Below, in pieces: positions 35,936-45,594 of a stretch of 64,000 bases of DNA. The notes beneath the pieces were generated by a model that had not been told where the DNA came from, did no database searches, and was given only the letters and a program-made list of their open reading frames with translations. This stretch comes from Companilactobacillus hulinensis. Lineage in GTDB: Bacteria > Bacillota > Bacilli > Lactobacillales > Lactobacillaceae. Where the stretch lies: contig NZ_RHOO01000012.1 of the NCBI RefSeq assembly GCF_003946555.1, forward strand, positions 1 to 64,000, read 5' to 3'. Every line of letters starts with the position of its first letter. The stretch's first letter is position 1. Made by a program: the position numbers and the translations under genes.

Positions 35936-36340
35936 ATGAATTTCATGAATGCAGAGAGAACTCACGTATTGGAAACAAATGTTTTTGTAGAAAGATTTTT
36001 AACATATAGAGATGTCTTCGTTGAATATTTCAAAACGATGAACCTGATTGAAAGAGGTGAGGCTCTGACTTATGAAACATATTCTCGTCTGGCAGATAAC
36101 TATGTGTACAATATCAAACGTTTTATTAAGCTAGGTAACTCTTATGTTTCAAAGTATCATTTGGAGAATACAAAGTTTTACGACAGTTTGAATAACTATT
36201 TTGTCGCTTTGATCGATGCTTTGAATTATTTAGACTACGAGCAAAATGTGGTTAATAAGCCACAAGTTGCACAAGCACGTGCGGTAATTCGAGACCGTGA
36301 AGCAAACTTTATGAACGAAGTTCAATCATATATTGGGTAA
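35936..36340 (+). CDS. Protein of unknown function
   Basis: ATG 35936 follows GGTGGAGG; an in-frame GTG at 35924 overlaps that site. The 134-residue product is soluble and apparently all-helical (VFVERFLTYRDVFVEYFKTMNLIERGEAL, YVYNIKRFIKLGNSYVSKYHLENTKFY). No motif recognised. It is monocistronic, with a terminator immediately after the stop. Confidence 0.65.
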   Translation: MNFMNAERTHVLETNVFVERFLTYRDVFVEYFKTMNLIERGEALTYETYSRLADNYVYNIKRFIKLGNSYVSKYHLENTKFYDSLNNYFVALIDALNYLDYEQNVVNKPQVAQARAVIRDREANFMNEVQSYIG

Positions 36341-36364
36341 AGACGCGAGAAACGTCTTTTTTTT
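36341..36364 (+). terminator. Terminator after the 134-residue unknown gene
   Basis: AGACG pairs with CGTCT over a seven-base loop, followed by TTTTTTTT. It overlaps the stop codon region. Confidence 0.65.
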
Positions 36365-36411
36365 ATGGCCATTTTCTAGTAATCTTAAGGTTAATGAGAT
36401 GGAGGCAAATT

Positions 36412-37329
36412 ATGATTTGGAAAAAAATTAGTGTACTGATTCCAAGTACCTTAAATGAAGAGATTATTTCTGATACTTTTATGAAAATCGGTGCGCAAGG
36501 TACCGAGATAATTGACGATGATAACAATGATGTTAAAACTAAGATCAATTCTTATTTTGATGAGGACAGTTATCGACCAGAGTTGGTAACTGAGTTGCGC
36601 AAAGAAATCGATGACTTGTCAAACTATGGTTTTAATGTTGATGGTGTTGAGATTCAGGAGAGTTCAGTCGATGAGAGTTCATGGGAAAACGAATGGAAAC
36701 AATATTATCACCCTGTACACATTAGTCACTATCTAACAGTCGTTCCAAACTGGGTCGATTATCAACCTGAGAATAAAGATGAGCACCTTATTGTTATGGA
36801 TCCAGGTAAGTCTTTTGGAACGGGGACACATCCCACAACATTTTCTTGCATGCAAGCACTAGAAATGATTCTGGGTAATGCGGAATCTCTATACGATGTT
36901 GGAACTGGTTCAGGGATTCTCTCTATTCAAGCTCGTCAACTTGGAGTTAAGAATATCCAAGCTTTTGATCTAGCGCCTGAGGCTGTAGAGGCCGCCAAAG
37001 AGAATATTAAGTTGAATCCTGGCTGTGAAGATATTGAAGTTTTTGAGAATTCACTTCTGGACGGTGTTGATGGAAAAGTTGATGTTATTGTGGCCAATAT
37101 TCTAGCTGATGTTATTCAACAATTTATTCCAGACATTGAATCTCATTTAAATAGTAAGGGATTTGTTATTTTATCTGGTATTATTAATGAAAAGGAAAAG
37201 CTGATCACTGATCAAATGAATGAACATGGCTTCTCAGCTATTGAAGTTCTTCATTTGAAAGGTTGGTCAACAATGATTTGCAAGAGAACAAAAGATATCG
37301 AGGAACAAGATGGAGCAATACTTCGTTAA
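36412..37329 (+). CDS. prmA: Ribosomal protein L11 methyltransferase
   Basis: ATG 36412 follows GGAGG by six bases. The 305-residue product has a short N-terminal ribosome-binding domain, linker WENEWKQYYHPVHIS, then the SAM-dependent domain with DPGKSFGTGTHPTT, motif I YDVGTGSGILSIQA and VDVIVANILADVI. It trimethylates ribosomal protein L11. The rsmE gene starts inside its last codons, the usual prmA-rsmE pair. Confidence 0.93.
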   Translation: MIWKKISVLIPSTLNEEIISDTFMKIGAQGTEIIDDDNNDVKTKINSYFDEDSYRPELVTELRKEIDDLSNYGFNVDGVEIQESSVDESSWENEWKQYYHPVHISHYLTVVPNWVDYQPENKDEHLIVMDPGKSFGTGTHPTTFSCMQALEMILGNAESLYDVGTGSGILSIQARQLGVKNIQAFDLAPEAVEAAKENIKLNPGCEDIEVFENSLLDGVDGKVDVIVANILADVIQQFIPDIESHLNSKGFVILSGIINEKEKLITDQMNEHGFSAIEVLHLKGWSTMICKRTKDIEEQDGAILR

Positions 37330-38059
37330 TGAATCAATTAAACAGGGACCGTTTGTAGTCACTGACAAAGAAATATACAAACATATTGCGACGGTACTAC
37401 GTCACAAGGTTGGGGATGTTATTTATTTGGTAGATGAGAATAGCGAATTGTTTGAATCTACTATTAGTAAAATTGATGTGGACAATAAGTCTATCCAATT
37501 TGATACATCTATTAGTAATAAGCCATCTACTGAAATGCCGGTCGATGTTACCGTTGCTTGTTCGTTATCTAAAAAAGATAAAGTCGAGTGGATTACTCAA
37601 AAGTCAACCGAATTGGGAGCTAAGAAGATTATCTTTTTCAATTCCAAATATTCGATAATGCATTGGAAAGCCAATGTTGTCGAGAAGAAAATGGCTCGTT
37701 TGCAAGAAATCGCCAAGAATGCAGCACAACAGTCAAAGCGCCGTATCATACCTGAAGTTGTTTATTTAAAAGATATTAGTGAATTAAACAAGTCGACTGA
37801 GGATTTGAAATTAATAGCATATGAAGAGTCCGCTAAAGAGGGAGAAAACAGTATTCTGGCACAATCATTAAACAAACCACACAAGTCAGTTATTTGTGTG
37901 TTCGGTCCAGAAGGCGGAATTGCCCCAGATGAAATATCCAATCTTCAGAATGATGGTTTTATTTCTATTGGATTGGGTCCGAGAATAATGCGTGCCGAAA
38001 CTGCTCCAATGTACTTCCTATCAGTGCTATCATATAACTATGAACTTAATTCAAAATGA
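37310..38059 (+). CDS. rsmE: 16S rRNA m3U1498 methyltransferase
   Basis: The 249-residue product has an N-terminal PUA-like part (HIATVLRHKVGDVIYLVDENSE) and the SPOUT-fold C-terminal signature VICVFGPEGGIAPDEI, then IGLGPRIMRAETAPMYFLSVLSY. It methylates U1498 of 16S rRNA. Overlap with prmA by 20 bases and a GAGGAA ribosome site inside prmA indicate coupling. Confidence 0.93.
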   Translation: MEQYFVNESIKQGPFVVTDKEIYKHIATVLRHKVGDVIYLVDENSELFESTISKIDVDNKSIQFDTSISNKPSTEMPVDVTVACSLSKKDKVEWITQKSTELGAKKIIFFNSKYSIMHWKANVVEKKMARLQEIAKNAAQQSKRRIIPEVVYLKDISELNKSTEDLKLIAYEESAKEGENSILAQSLNKPHKSVICVFGPEGGIAPDEISNLQNDGFISIGLGPRIMRAETAPMYFLSVLSYNYELNSK

Positions 38060-38068
38060 GGAATGAAA

Positions 38069-38407
38069 ATGAAGAATCTTTGGAACAAAGTTGAGAAATC
38101 CAAATCAACTTATATTGCACTAATATCTATTATTTTAGTTTTTATTATGCCTATATTATTTAAGTTGTTTCACCTAGGTAGAACTAACCGAATCGTTTGG
38201 CTATTTTTTGTGATCAATGTTATATTTGCCGGCTTCATTGGCTGGTTTACAAGGAAATATCATTTGTCATTCTTTAATTTAGCAATTTTTCCAGTAATAT
38301 TTGTCATCAGTGTTTTCGTCAAGTATGGACGCTATGGCTATTTCCTATCAGGAATTTACTTAGTATTAAGTATTTTGCTATATTTTCTTTTTGATAATGA
38401 AAATTGA
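38069..38407 (+). CDS. Membrane protein of unknown function
   Basis: ATG 38069 is eight bases after TGAGG. The 112-residue product has four hydrophobic segments (ALISIILVFIMPILFKLF, IVWLFFVINVIFAGFIGWF, FFNLAIFPVIFVISVFV, FLSGIYLVLSILLYFLF). No family recognised. It follows rsmE by 10 bases and shares its message up to the terminator at 38451. Confidence 0.65.
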   Translation: MKNLWNKVEKSKSTYIALISIILVFIMPILFKLFHLGRTNRIVWLFFVINVIFAGFIGWFTRKYHLSFFNLAIFPVIFVISVFVKYGRYGYFLSGIYLVLSILLYFLFDNEN

Positions 38408-38450
38408 TTGTTTTTTAAGTCCAAAGAAAGCATAATAATACGTAAAGAAA

Positions 38451-38478
38451 AGCACTCAATATAATTGGAGTGCTTTTT
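38451..38478 (+). terminator. Terminator upstream of rel
   Basis: AGCACTC pairs with GAGTGCT, followed by TTTTTA. It ends the prmA-rsmE transcript. Confidence 0.7.
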
Positions 38479-38502
38479 ATGTAATCGAAGGGGTGAACGG
38501 TA

Positions 38503-40734
38503 ATGAAGAAGAATGAAGATTATACTCCTGATCAAGTTCTCGATATTTGTCGTGAATACATGAATGAAGAGCACGTCGAATTCGTAAATAAGGCTTATAA
38601 CTTTGCTGCGTATGTCCACAAAGAACAAAAGAGAGCCACGGGTGAACCATATATCATTCACCCTACACAAGTTGCACAGATTCTAGCATCTCTGCATATG
38701 GATCCTTATACCGTTGCAGCGGGATATTTGCATGATGTTGTAGAAGATACCAATATTACACTTGGCGACGTAGAAGAACTGTTTGGCAACCAAGTGGCTA
38801 CTATCGTTGATGGTGTTACTAAGATCAGCAAGTACAAGTATCACTCTCATCAAGAATTACTTGCAGAGAATCATCGTAAGATGCTATTAGCTACTGCCAA
38901 AGACTTGCGTGTCATCATGGTCAAATTGGCCGATAGATTGCACAATATGCGTACACTTAAAGCATTACGTCCAGATAAACAACGTCGTATCGCTAATGAA
39001 ACTCTGGAAATCTATGCACCATTAGCTGATAGATTAGGTATCAGTAAGATCAAATGGGAACTTGAAGATTTATCGCTTCATTATATAAACCCTCAACAGT
39101 ACTACCGTATTGTTCATTTGATGAATAGTAAACGTGATCAACGTGAAGCATATATCACTGAGGCCATTGATTATATTAAGACAAGTGTTGACGCTCTAGG
39201 TATCAAATATGACATTTATGGTCGTCCAAAGCACATTTACTCAATTTATAAGAAAATGCGTGATAAACACAAACAATTCTCTGAATTGTATGACCTGTTA
39301 GCAATTCGAATCGTCGTGGATTCAGTTAAGGATTGTTATGCAGTACTTGGTTCAATTCACTCTAAGTGGAAGCCAATTCCTGGTCGTTTCAAGGATTATA
39401 TTGCGGTACCAAAGGCCAACGGCTATCAATCATTGCACACAACAATTATCGGTCCTGGTGGTCAACCACTTGAAGTACAGATCAGAACTCATAAGATGCA
39501 CGAGATTGCTGAATATGGTGTTGCTGCGCACTGGGCATACAAAGAAGGTAATTTTGAAGGTGTTAAACTGGATGAAAATGAACAGAAGATCGACGTCTTC
39601 CGTGAAATTCTAGAATTACAGGAGAATTCTGATAATGCAGCTGACTTTATGAAATCTGTTAAGGGTGAGATCTTTAATGACAGAGTTTATATCTTCACAC
39701 CTCAAGGAGAAGTCCGCGAGTTGCCAAAGGGTTCCATTCCTTTGGACTTCGCATATCAAGTTCACACTGAAGTTGGTAGTCATTCAGTTGGCGCAAAGGT
39801 CAACGGTAGAATGGTGCCATTGAATTATCAGTTGAAGAATGGTGATATTGTCGAAATGCTAACAAATGACAATTCAACACCTAGTCGTGACTGGGTCCAG
39901 ATGGTTTATACATCTAGAGCCCGTAATAAGATCAAACGTTACTTCAGAGTTAAAGACCGTGAAGAGAATATTAGAATTGGTCATGAGTTGTTAGAAACAG
40001 AATTAAAGAATCGTTCATTATCAAGTAAAAAGTATCTTGATAAGAAACATCTGGAACTCGCAATTAAGATATTTAATTTTACTGATCCAGAAGAATTGTT
40101 TAACGCTGTCGGTTATGGGGAACTATCTCCAATTAATGTTATCCATAAATTATTGAGTGAAGATCCAGATAACAAAAAAGAAGCTGAGAAGAAGGAAAAT
40201 GAGGAGAAAATCATCACTAATACTGATGAAAAACCTGCTCCTAAGCCGAATGAGAGTGCTCAGCTTAAAAAGGAACAAACAAACGCTAATACAAGTATTT
40301 CAGTTCAGGGAATTGATAATCTATTAATTCGTTTGGCAAAGTGCTGTAATCCGATTCCTGGTGATGATATCGTTGGATATATTACTAAAGGACGTGGATT
40401 AACGATTCATCGTGCTGATTGTCCCAATGTTCAGAGCGAAGAGGCTAAGAAGCGTTTCATCGAAGTTAGTTGGAACAATGTTACTCGTGAGAAGCGTTAT
40501 ACGGCTGAACTTGATATTTATGCCTTCAATAGAAATGGTTTGTTGAATGAAGTCTTACAAGTTATCAATTCCAATACTAATTCATTGATCAATGTTAATG
40601 GTCGTCTTGATAAGGAAAAAATGGCGATTATTCACGTGAGTGTTGGGGTCAATAATAAGGAACACTTGGATCAGATTATCTCGAAGTTGAAGAATGTTCC
40701 TGATGTTTACGAAATTAAAAGGACGGTTGAATAA
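38503..40734 (+). CDS. rel: Bifunctional (p)ppGpp synthetase/hydrolase
   Basis: The 743-residue RelA/SpoT homologue has an HD hydrolase domain ([24 protein letters not shown]), the synthetase domain ([36 protein letters not shown]), a TGS domain ([14 protein letters not shown] region), a zinc-finger-like [14 protein letters not shown] and a C-terminal ACT domain. With an intact HD site it should both make and degrade (p)ppGpp in the stringent response. A Lys/Glu-rich linker lies near residues 560-600. GAAGGGGTG precedes the ATG. The dtd gene follows at one base after the stop, the classic rel-dtd arrangement. Confidence 0.95.
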   Translation: MKKNEDYTPDQVLDICREYMNEEHVEFVNKAYNFAAYVHKEQKRATGEPYIIHPTQVAQILASLHMDPYTVAAGYLHDVVEDTNITLGDVEELFGNQVATIVDGVTKISKYKYHSHQELLAENHRKMLLATAKDLRVIMVKLADRLHNMRTLKALRPDKQRRIANETLEIYAPLADRLGISKIKWELEDLSLHYINPQQYYRIVHLMNSKRDQREAYITEAIDYIKTSVDALGIKYDIYGRPKHIYSIYKKMRDKHKQFSELYDLLAIRIVVDSVKDCYAVLGSIHSKWKPIPGRFKDYIAVPKANGYQSLHTTIIGPGGQPLEVQIRTHKMHEIAEYGVAAHWAYKEGNFEGVKLDENEQKIDVFREILELQENSDNAADFMKSVKGEIFNDRVYIFTPQGEVRELPKGSIPLDFAYQVHTEVGSHSVGAKVNGRMVPLNYQLKNGDIVEMLTNDNSTPSRDWVQMVYTSRARNKIKRYFRVKDREENIRIGHELLETELKNRSLSSKKYLDKKHLELAIKIFNFTDPEELFNAVGYGELSPINVIHKLLSEDPDNKKEAEKKENEEKIITNTDEKPAPKPNESAQLKKEQTNANTSISVQGIDNLLIRLAKCCNPIPGDDIVGYITKGRGLTIHRADCPNVQSEEAKKRFIEVSWNNVTREKRYTAELDIYAFNRNGLLNEVLQVINSNTNSLINVNGRLDKEKMAIIHVSVGVNNKEHLDQIISKLKNVPDVYEIKRTVE

Positions 40735-40735
40735 A

Positions 40736-41173
40736 ATGAAAGTAGTTATCCAACGTGTCTCTGAAGCAAAAGTTAGTGTAGACAACAAAATCCTTGGTCA
40801 AATTGATCAAGGATTTTGTTTGTTGGTAGCATTTGCGGATGAAGATAACGATGAAACAATTGAATATATGGCTCGAAAAATTGCTAATATGCGGGTCTTC
40901 TCTGATGAAGAGGACAAGATGAATTTATCTATCAAAGATATTGATGGGCAAATCTTGTCAATTTCACAGTTTACTCTGTACGCTGATACGAAGAAGGGCA
41001 ATCGCCCAAGTTTTACAGGTGCTGGTAACTTTGAAACCTCTAAGTCGAAGTATGAACAATTTAATAATGAGTTAAGGAATCATGATTTACACGTAGAAAC
41101 AGGTGAGTTTGGTGCTGATATGCAGGTTGCGCTGACTAATGATGGTCCTGTAACGATAATAATGGAGCGATAA
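40736..41173 (+). CDS. dtd: D-aminoacyl-tRNA deacylase
   Basis: The 145-residue product starts [15 protein letters not shown] at ATG 40736, one base after the rel stop; the longer frame into rel is spurious. Family motifs [17 protein letters not shown] and [10 protein letters not shown] are present. It removes D-amino acids and glycine from mischarged tRNAs. Confidence 0.94.
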   Translation: MKVVIQRVSEAKVSVDNKILGQIDQGFCLLVAFADEDNDETIEYMARKIANMRVFSDEEDKMNLSIKDIDGQILSISQFTLYADTKKGNRPSFTGAGNFETSKSKYEQFNNELRNHDLHVETGEFGADMQVALTNDGPVTIIMER

Positions 41174-41179
41174 AATATA

Positions 41180-41794
41180 ATGAGAAGTATAATTTGGGAT
41201 TTTGATGGAACATTAGCTAATAGTTATCCAGGAATAGTTATGGCCACACAAAAGTCCCTCAAAGAGAATTTTGATATAAGCATTTCAAAAGATTCCATCT
41301 ATACTGAGGCTCTAAAGACTTCGGTTAGAAAGTTGGCCAGTGATTTGGTCGATGGAAATGAGGATAAGGTAAAGACTTTTTATAAGACGTATAAGTTATA
41401 TGAGAAGTCATACCATGATCAGATCAAGTTGATGCCACATGCGAAGATTGCACTGGAGTATTGTAAGATACAAGGATATCAACAGTTTATTGTGACACAT
41501 CGTGATACGTCAATCTTTGAGGTTGCCAAACGATTAGGTATTGCGGATTACTTTGTTGAGATGGTTAGTGCCGAAGATGGTCACGTACGTAAGCCTGATC
41601 CTGAGATGTTGACATACTTGATTGAAAAGCATTCACTTGATACTAATGATCTGTGGGTGATCGGTGATCGTAAGATCGATATTGATTTTGGTAATACAGT
41701 TGGGGCCAAAACGATTCTTATCAGCAATCAGACGATTGACTTTAAGGTTGATCATCAAATCAAAAGTTTACAGGAACTAAACAATATAATTTAG
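41180..41794 (+). CDS. HAD-family hydrolase, phosphoglycolate-phosphatase-like
   Basis: The 204-residue product has HAD motif I IIWDFDGTLANSYPG, motif II FIVTHRDTS, KPDPEMLTYLIEKH and motif IV VIGDRKIDIDFGNTVGAKT. A small helical cap lies between. It resembles phosphoglycolate phosphatases, but general sugar-phosphate phosphatase activity is equally possible. It is translated after dtd, six bases apart. Confidence 0.82.
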   Translation: MRSIIWDFDGTLANSYPGIVMATQKSLKENFDISISKDSIYTEALKTSVRKLASDLVDGNEDKVKTFYKTYKLYEKSYHDQIKLMPHAKIALEYCKIQGYQQFIVTHRDTSIFEVAKRLGIADYFVEMVSAEDGHVRKPDPEMLTYLIEKHSLDTNDLWVIGDRKIDIDFGNTVGAKTILISNQTIDFKVDHQIKSLQELNNII

Positions 41795-41899
41795 TTTTCA
41801 AAAGCATTTCTTTAAATTATGTTATCTACATATACTATTGGACAATATGTAGTTTATTGACTACCATTAGTACATGAATGTTTAAGGGAGGCTATTTTT

Positions 41900-42538
41900 T
41901 TGGATTTTAGAAGTGGGTTGAATAGTGATAAACCCCAGATAATAAGATTACTAACAGAGTCATTCAAGGAATACATCACAACTCAGAAGATGTTCCGACA
42001 AGAATTCCGTTCAAGCGCAAAGTTTGATAGATTATTACGAAAGTATTTTGAGTTGGAAGTTGATGTTTTTATGAAAAAAGGATTGGTTTATGTTGGTGCC
42101 GATGGTAAGGGTAAACCTAGGGCCGTTGCACTGATTCAATTCAATCGTGGTAGACAAATCAATACTTGGGACTATTTTTCAGTTGATGGTTTGAAGATAT
42201 TAGGTCAAATAATTAAAGTTGGATTCAATGCTATTAGTGCATTCGATATTTTTAAATTTGAGGATTTGTTTGATAAAGTTGAAGGTCAGAAAAAATGTGT
42301 AGTTGAGTATTTGGCTGTTGACAAATCATTACGAGGTCAAGGTATCGGGAGCAAGATGTTGAATAACCACATTAGTCCTTACTTGAAACGAGTAGGTTAT
42401 CGGAATATTATTTTGGAAACCAATACTCAGAAGAATGTAAAATTTTATAAGAAAAATAATTTCTCAGTACGCTCGGTTAAAAAAGTTAATTTGAGCCATG
42501 GGGATGTAAAAGATTGGGTCTTATCAAAGACCATTTAA
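41900..42538 (+). CDS. GNAT-family N-acetyltransferase
   Basis: The 212-residue product starts at TTG 41900 with AAGGGAGG upstream. The acetyl-CoA-binding motif appears as CVVEYLAVDKSLRGQGIGSKML (V-x-RGQGIGS), followed by NIILETNTQKNVKFYKKNNF. The acceptor is unknown. The third copy of the terminator-repeat follows the stop. Confidence 0.8.
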   Translation: MDFRSGLNSDKPQIIRLLTESFKEYITTQKMFRQEFRSSAKFDRLLRKYFELEVDVFMKKGLVYVGADGKGKPRAVALIQFNRGRQINTWDYFSVDGLKILGQIIKVGFNAISAFDIFKFEDLFDKVEGQKKCVVEYLAVDKSLRGQGIGSKMLNNHISPYLKRVGYRNIILETNTQKNVKFYKKNNFSVRSVKKVNLSHGDVKDWVLSKTI

Positions 42539-42549
42539 AGGCGTAGACG

Positions 42550-42640
42550 AGTGACAGAACATAACTCTTCTCGCTTAACTCAAAAAGGAGCTGTAATCCG
42601 ATTTTGGATTACAGCTCCTTTAATGATCTTCTGTCATGTT
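42550..42640. repeat. Second structured repeat family, third copy with perfect terminator hairpin
   Basis: A 15-base perfect stem (42585-42599 with 42606-42620) encloses the shared GATTTT loop. It is flanked by TGACAGAA (about 42552) and TTCTGTCA (about 42630). The left flank is homologous, in reverse, to the GAGAA...ATGTTATGTCAC segment in the copy at 34154-34309. It lies between the converging acetyltransferase and amidase genes. Confidence 0.65.
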
Positions 42641-42643
42641 CTT

Positions 42644-43945
42644 TTATTTGAAGTATTCTTTTAAGCCATTTGTTACAGCTTGAGCAACTTGTGATTTGTA
42701 TGCATTAGACTTGATATAACCATAATCGGTTGATGAATTAATATATCCTAATTCAATCAGGATCGATGGCTGACTGTTGTAATGCAATACATACAAGTCT
42801 TTTTGTTGAGTACCACGATTGTTGATTGCAAGTGTCTTCAACTGCTTGTTGATATCAGTGGCTAATGTGCCATCTTTGTTCTTGCCATAGTAGTAGGTAG
42901 TAACACCGGTACCAACGTTAGCATCAGCACTTGAATCGAAGTGAAGACTAATAAATGCATCAGCTTCAATCTTACTTGAAAGACGTGCACGTTCTCCAAG
43001 TGATTTGGAATCATCACCAGATCTTGTAAGAACAACACGGGCACCAGTCTTTTCAAGGTCTGCTTTGATTGCTTTGGTATAAGCCAAAGTGAAGTTCTTC
43101 TCGTATGTCTTCTTCTTTGATTCAGCACCTACGTCATCACCACCGTGACCTGGGTCAATGACGATAGTGGCTTCAGAGATATTCGTAGCAGCTGACTTAA
43201 CAGCACTCTTAGTACCTGAGATAGTTACAACGTAACTTGCAACGTATCCAACTGAACCATCACTATCTCTAACTTTGTACCAGTTACCACTCTTGCTTAA
43301 GTAGTCGAACTTCTTACCGACATTAGCAGTTTTAACAATTCGACTGCTGCTGTTTGGTTCGATTCTCAGTTTGGTATTGGATTGGGTAACTGTCACAGTT
43401 TTAATATCACTATTATTGGAATTGGATGAGGTACTTGATCCAGAAGTCTCATTCGTACCTTGAATGAATTGACTCTTGACCCAACCGGCAGTTCCTTTGT
43501 ACAGAATCTGTGACCATTCTTGTTCTTGATACATAATAGTAACTTTTTGAGACTGTTCGATAGTCCCTAGAACATTACTATTGGCATCATCCTTTTGGAA
43601 GACGGTGGTATTGGGTACTTTGACTATTCCGATTTTATTAGTAGCGGAGCTGACTTCAGTATTGTCAATTAACCAGCTGGCAACCCAACCGATTTTATCT
43701 CCGGAAAGACGAACTTGGTACCATTTGTTTTTTTCAGCTAAAATAGCTAATTTGTCACCTTTTTTTACCTGACCCATATTGGAGTAGGATAGTCCCGGAC
43801 CAATACGAACATTGACTGAGTCGGACTCGACAACAATTGAATTAGCGTTTGCCAAAGCTACGGTCGACCAACTCGATAAGGCAATTAAAAAAACAATGGC
43901 AACAAATAGCTTATTTTTAATTAAAAAAGTTATTATCTTTTTCAT
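42644..43945 (-). CDS. Secreted N-acetylmuramoyl-L-alanine amidase with three SH3 domains
   Basis: The 433-residue product has a signal peptide (MKKIITFLIKNKLFVAIVFLIAL, cleavage probably after ALANA). Three bacterial SH3 repeats follow at about residues 35-95 (VNVRIGPGLSYSNMG), 100-160 and 185-245 (TKLRIEPNSSSRIV). A C-terminal Amidase_3 domain occupies about residues 255-433. Zinc ligands are seen in IDPGHGGDD, the Glu of YEKNFTL and ISLHFDSS, with the catalytic Glu in ILIELGYI. It cleaves the bond between muramic acid and L-alanine in peptidoglycan, probably in cell separation or turnover. Monocistronic. Confidence 0.92.
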   Translation of the reverse strand: MKKIITFLIKNKLFVAIVFLIALSSWSTVALANANSIVVESDSVNVRIGPGLSYSNMGQVKKGDKLAILAEKNKWYQVRLSGDKIGWVASWLIDNTEVSSATNKIGIVKVPNTTVFQKDDANSNVLGTIEQSQKVTIMYQEQEWSQILYKGTAGWVKSQFIQGTNETSGSSTSSNSNNSDIKTVTVTQSNTKLRIEPNSSSRIVKTANVGKKFDYLSKSGNWYKVRDSDGSVGYVASYVVTISGTKSAVKSAATNISEATIVIDPGHGGDDVGAESKKKTYEKNFTLAYTKAIKADLEKTGARVVLTRSGDDSKSLGERARLSSKIEADAFISLHFDSSADANVGTGVTTYYYGKNKDGTLATDINKQLKTLAINNRGTQQKDLYVLHYNSQPSILIELGYINSSTDYGYIKSNAYKSQVAQAVTNGLKEYFK

Positions 43946-44129
43946 TTAAAGGATTCCTTTGTTGTCGCTATAATGATTATCGTATATGTATATCTTACTG
44001 AAAAAAAGTTAAACTTAAAAGTAAGAAAGTGAAAAATTCACAGAAACTTGACATTTATAGGTAATAATATTGATTATTATGACAAATTGAGTAATATTTC
44101 ATAAATATTAGAGGGCAAATGGTTAAAAA

Positions 44130-45344
44130 TTGAAGAAATTTGATTTAGTTTTTCTATTATATAGTATTTTATTAGGTTTTTTAGTAGGCATAGTGGCAGG
44201 TGGTTATCTTATTTTGGTTAACTTTCTGATTAATTTGATTTGGAAGACCGTTCCAAACATGTTAAATATCCAAACGATTTTTTATCCACTAATAATTTGT
44301 ATCGTTGGCGGATTGATCATCGGATTTCAGCAACGTAGAATGCCTGGTTATCCAAGAACAATGAATCAGGTTATCGGTGAATATAAGACTACCGGCAAAA
44401 TTAGATATACTCATGAGATTTCAAAAAACTTTTTCAATGCAATCACTGTGTTGTCATTTGGTGGTAGTGTGGGTCCTGAAGCAGCATTGTCAGGTATTCT
44501 TGGTGGATTGATCAATTGGGTCGGAGATAGAATGAAGTTAACACTCAAACGACGTGAAGAACTGGTCAATATGGGAATCGGTGCAATCCTATCAACTGTA
44601 TTTTACGCCCCATTTGCTGGAATTGGGAAGGCGTTTGATGCACCAACTAGAGATTTTCGAGTTCGAGGAAGAAAAATCTTTGTATACACGATTACCGTTA
44701 TTTCTGGAGTGATCGGATTTGGATTCATGAACAGGATTTTCCCACATGAAAGTACCTTCGGAATTCATTTTCGCCAAAATATTGCTTGGACCTGGCAAGG
44801 GTTCGCATTGATTCCTGTTGCATTGGTAGTTGGAATATTGTTCGGTAAGCTCTTTGAAAATCTTGGCAAGTGGAGCAAGCAATTAACTAGGAATAGCAAA
44901 AGAACTGTTCTGTGGGCAATTGTTGGTGGATTGATCATTGGTGGCGCCGGTATGATATCGCCATATTATCAATTTTCTGGCGAGGCTAACTTGTTAGGGT
45001 TTTCAAGAATAGCCATGGATCAATCGGTTTGGTTCTTGATTATGATTGGAATTGGGAAAGCTATAATCACAAATTTGTGTTTTTCATTGGGATGGCGTGG
45101 AGGAATGATTTTTCCTGCAATATTTTCTAGTGCTGCAACAGGATTTGCTTTGTCAGCAATTTTGCCATTCACTCCCGCCATTTTGGTGTCAGTAACGATC
45201 GCAGCTAGTTTAACTTCTATTATGAGACAACCAGGAGTAGTCGCAGGATTACTTTTGCTATTACTTCCGATAGAAGTATTTCCTATTATAATAATTGTCT
45301 GTTATCTAACAAATTATCTCCTGAAATCACTTTCAAGAGGCTAA
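44130..45344 (+). CDS. ClC-family chloride channel/transporter
   Basis: The 404-residue membrane protein has about ten helices and the ClC selectivity sequence GSVGPEAALSG. GWRGGMIFPAIFSSAATG is the GxFxP-type loop. The GPE motif's Glu would be the gating residue. A TTG start at 44130 is used because no ATG in frame is close to GAGGG at 44111. No C-terminal CBS domains are present. It may exchange chloride (or fluoride) for protons, for example in acid tolerance. Confidence 0.83.
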   Translation: MKKFDLVFLLYSILLGFLVGIVAGGYLILVNFLINLIWKTVPNMLNIQTIFYPLIICIVGGLIIGFQQRRMPGYPRTMNQVIGEYKTTGKIRYTHEISKNFFNAITVLSFGGSVGPEAALSGILGGLINWVGDRMKLTLKRREELVNMGIGAILSTVFYAPFAGIGKAFDAPTRDFRVRGRKIFVYTITVISGVIGFGFMNRIFPHESTFGIHFRQNIAWTWQGFALIPVALVVGILFGKLFENLGKWSKQLTRNSKRTVLWAIVGGLIIGGAGMISPYYQFSGEANLLGFSRIAMDQSVWFLIMIGIGKAIITNLCFSLGWRGGMIFPAIFSSAATGFALSAILPFTPAILVSVTIAASLTSIMRQPGVVAGLLLLLLPIEVFPIIIIVCYLTNYLLKSLSRG

Positions 45345-45349
45345 TAGAC

Positions 45350-45378
45350 TTGACAACAAGGGGATTTTTGATTAATTT
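45350..45378 (+). promoter_or_regulatory. Promoter of the hisS-aspS operon
   Basis: TTGACA (45350-45355) and TAATTT (45373-45378) with 17-base spacing, directly upstream of the T-box leader. Confidence 0.6.
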
Positions 45379-45399
45379 ATACATATGTTCTTAATCAAA

Positions 45400-45560
45400 T
45401 AAGTAATTGCTCTACAGAGAACCTGGATGCTGAGATCAGGTATGCAATTCATTTGAGTGACGTTCCATCAATCGTTTGGCAGGCGTTAACTGTAGCAATT
45501 AACTAGGTGGTACCGTGCAAATGCACCCTTTGTCTTATTTAGGCAAGGGTGTATTTTTTT
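45400..45560 (+). promoter_or_regulatory. T-box riboswitch of hisS-aspS
   Basis: The leader carries the T-box sequence AGGTGGTACCGTG (45505-45517), followed by a terminator GCACCCTT / AAGGGTGT with a T7 run ending near 45560. An upstream stem I region around 45405-45475 contains a possible CAT (His) specifier near 45450. Uncharged tRNA-His would stabilise the antiterminator and allow transcription. Specifier placement is tentative. Confidence 0.85.
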
Positions 45561-45594
45561 ATATGTATTCGTGTTCACCGCTAAGGAGGATTTT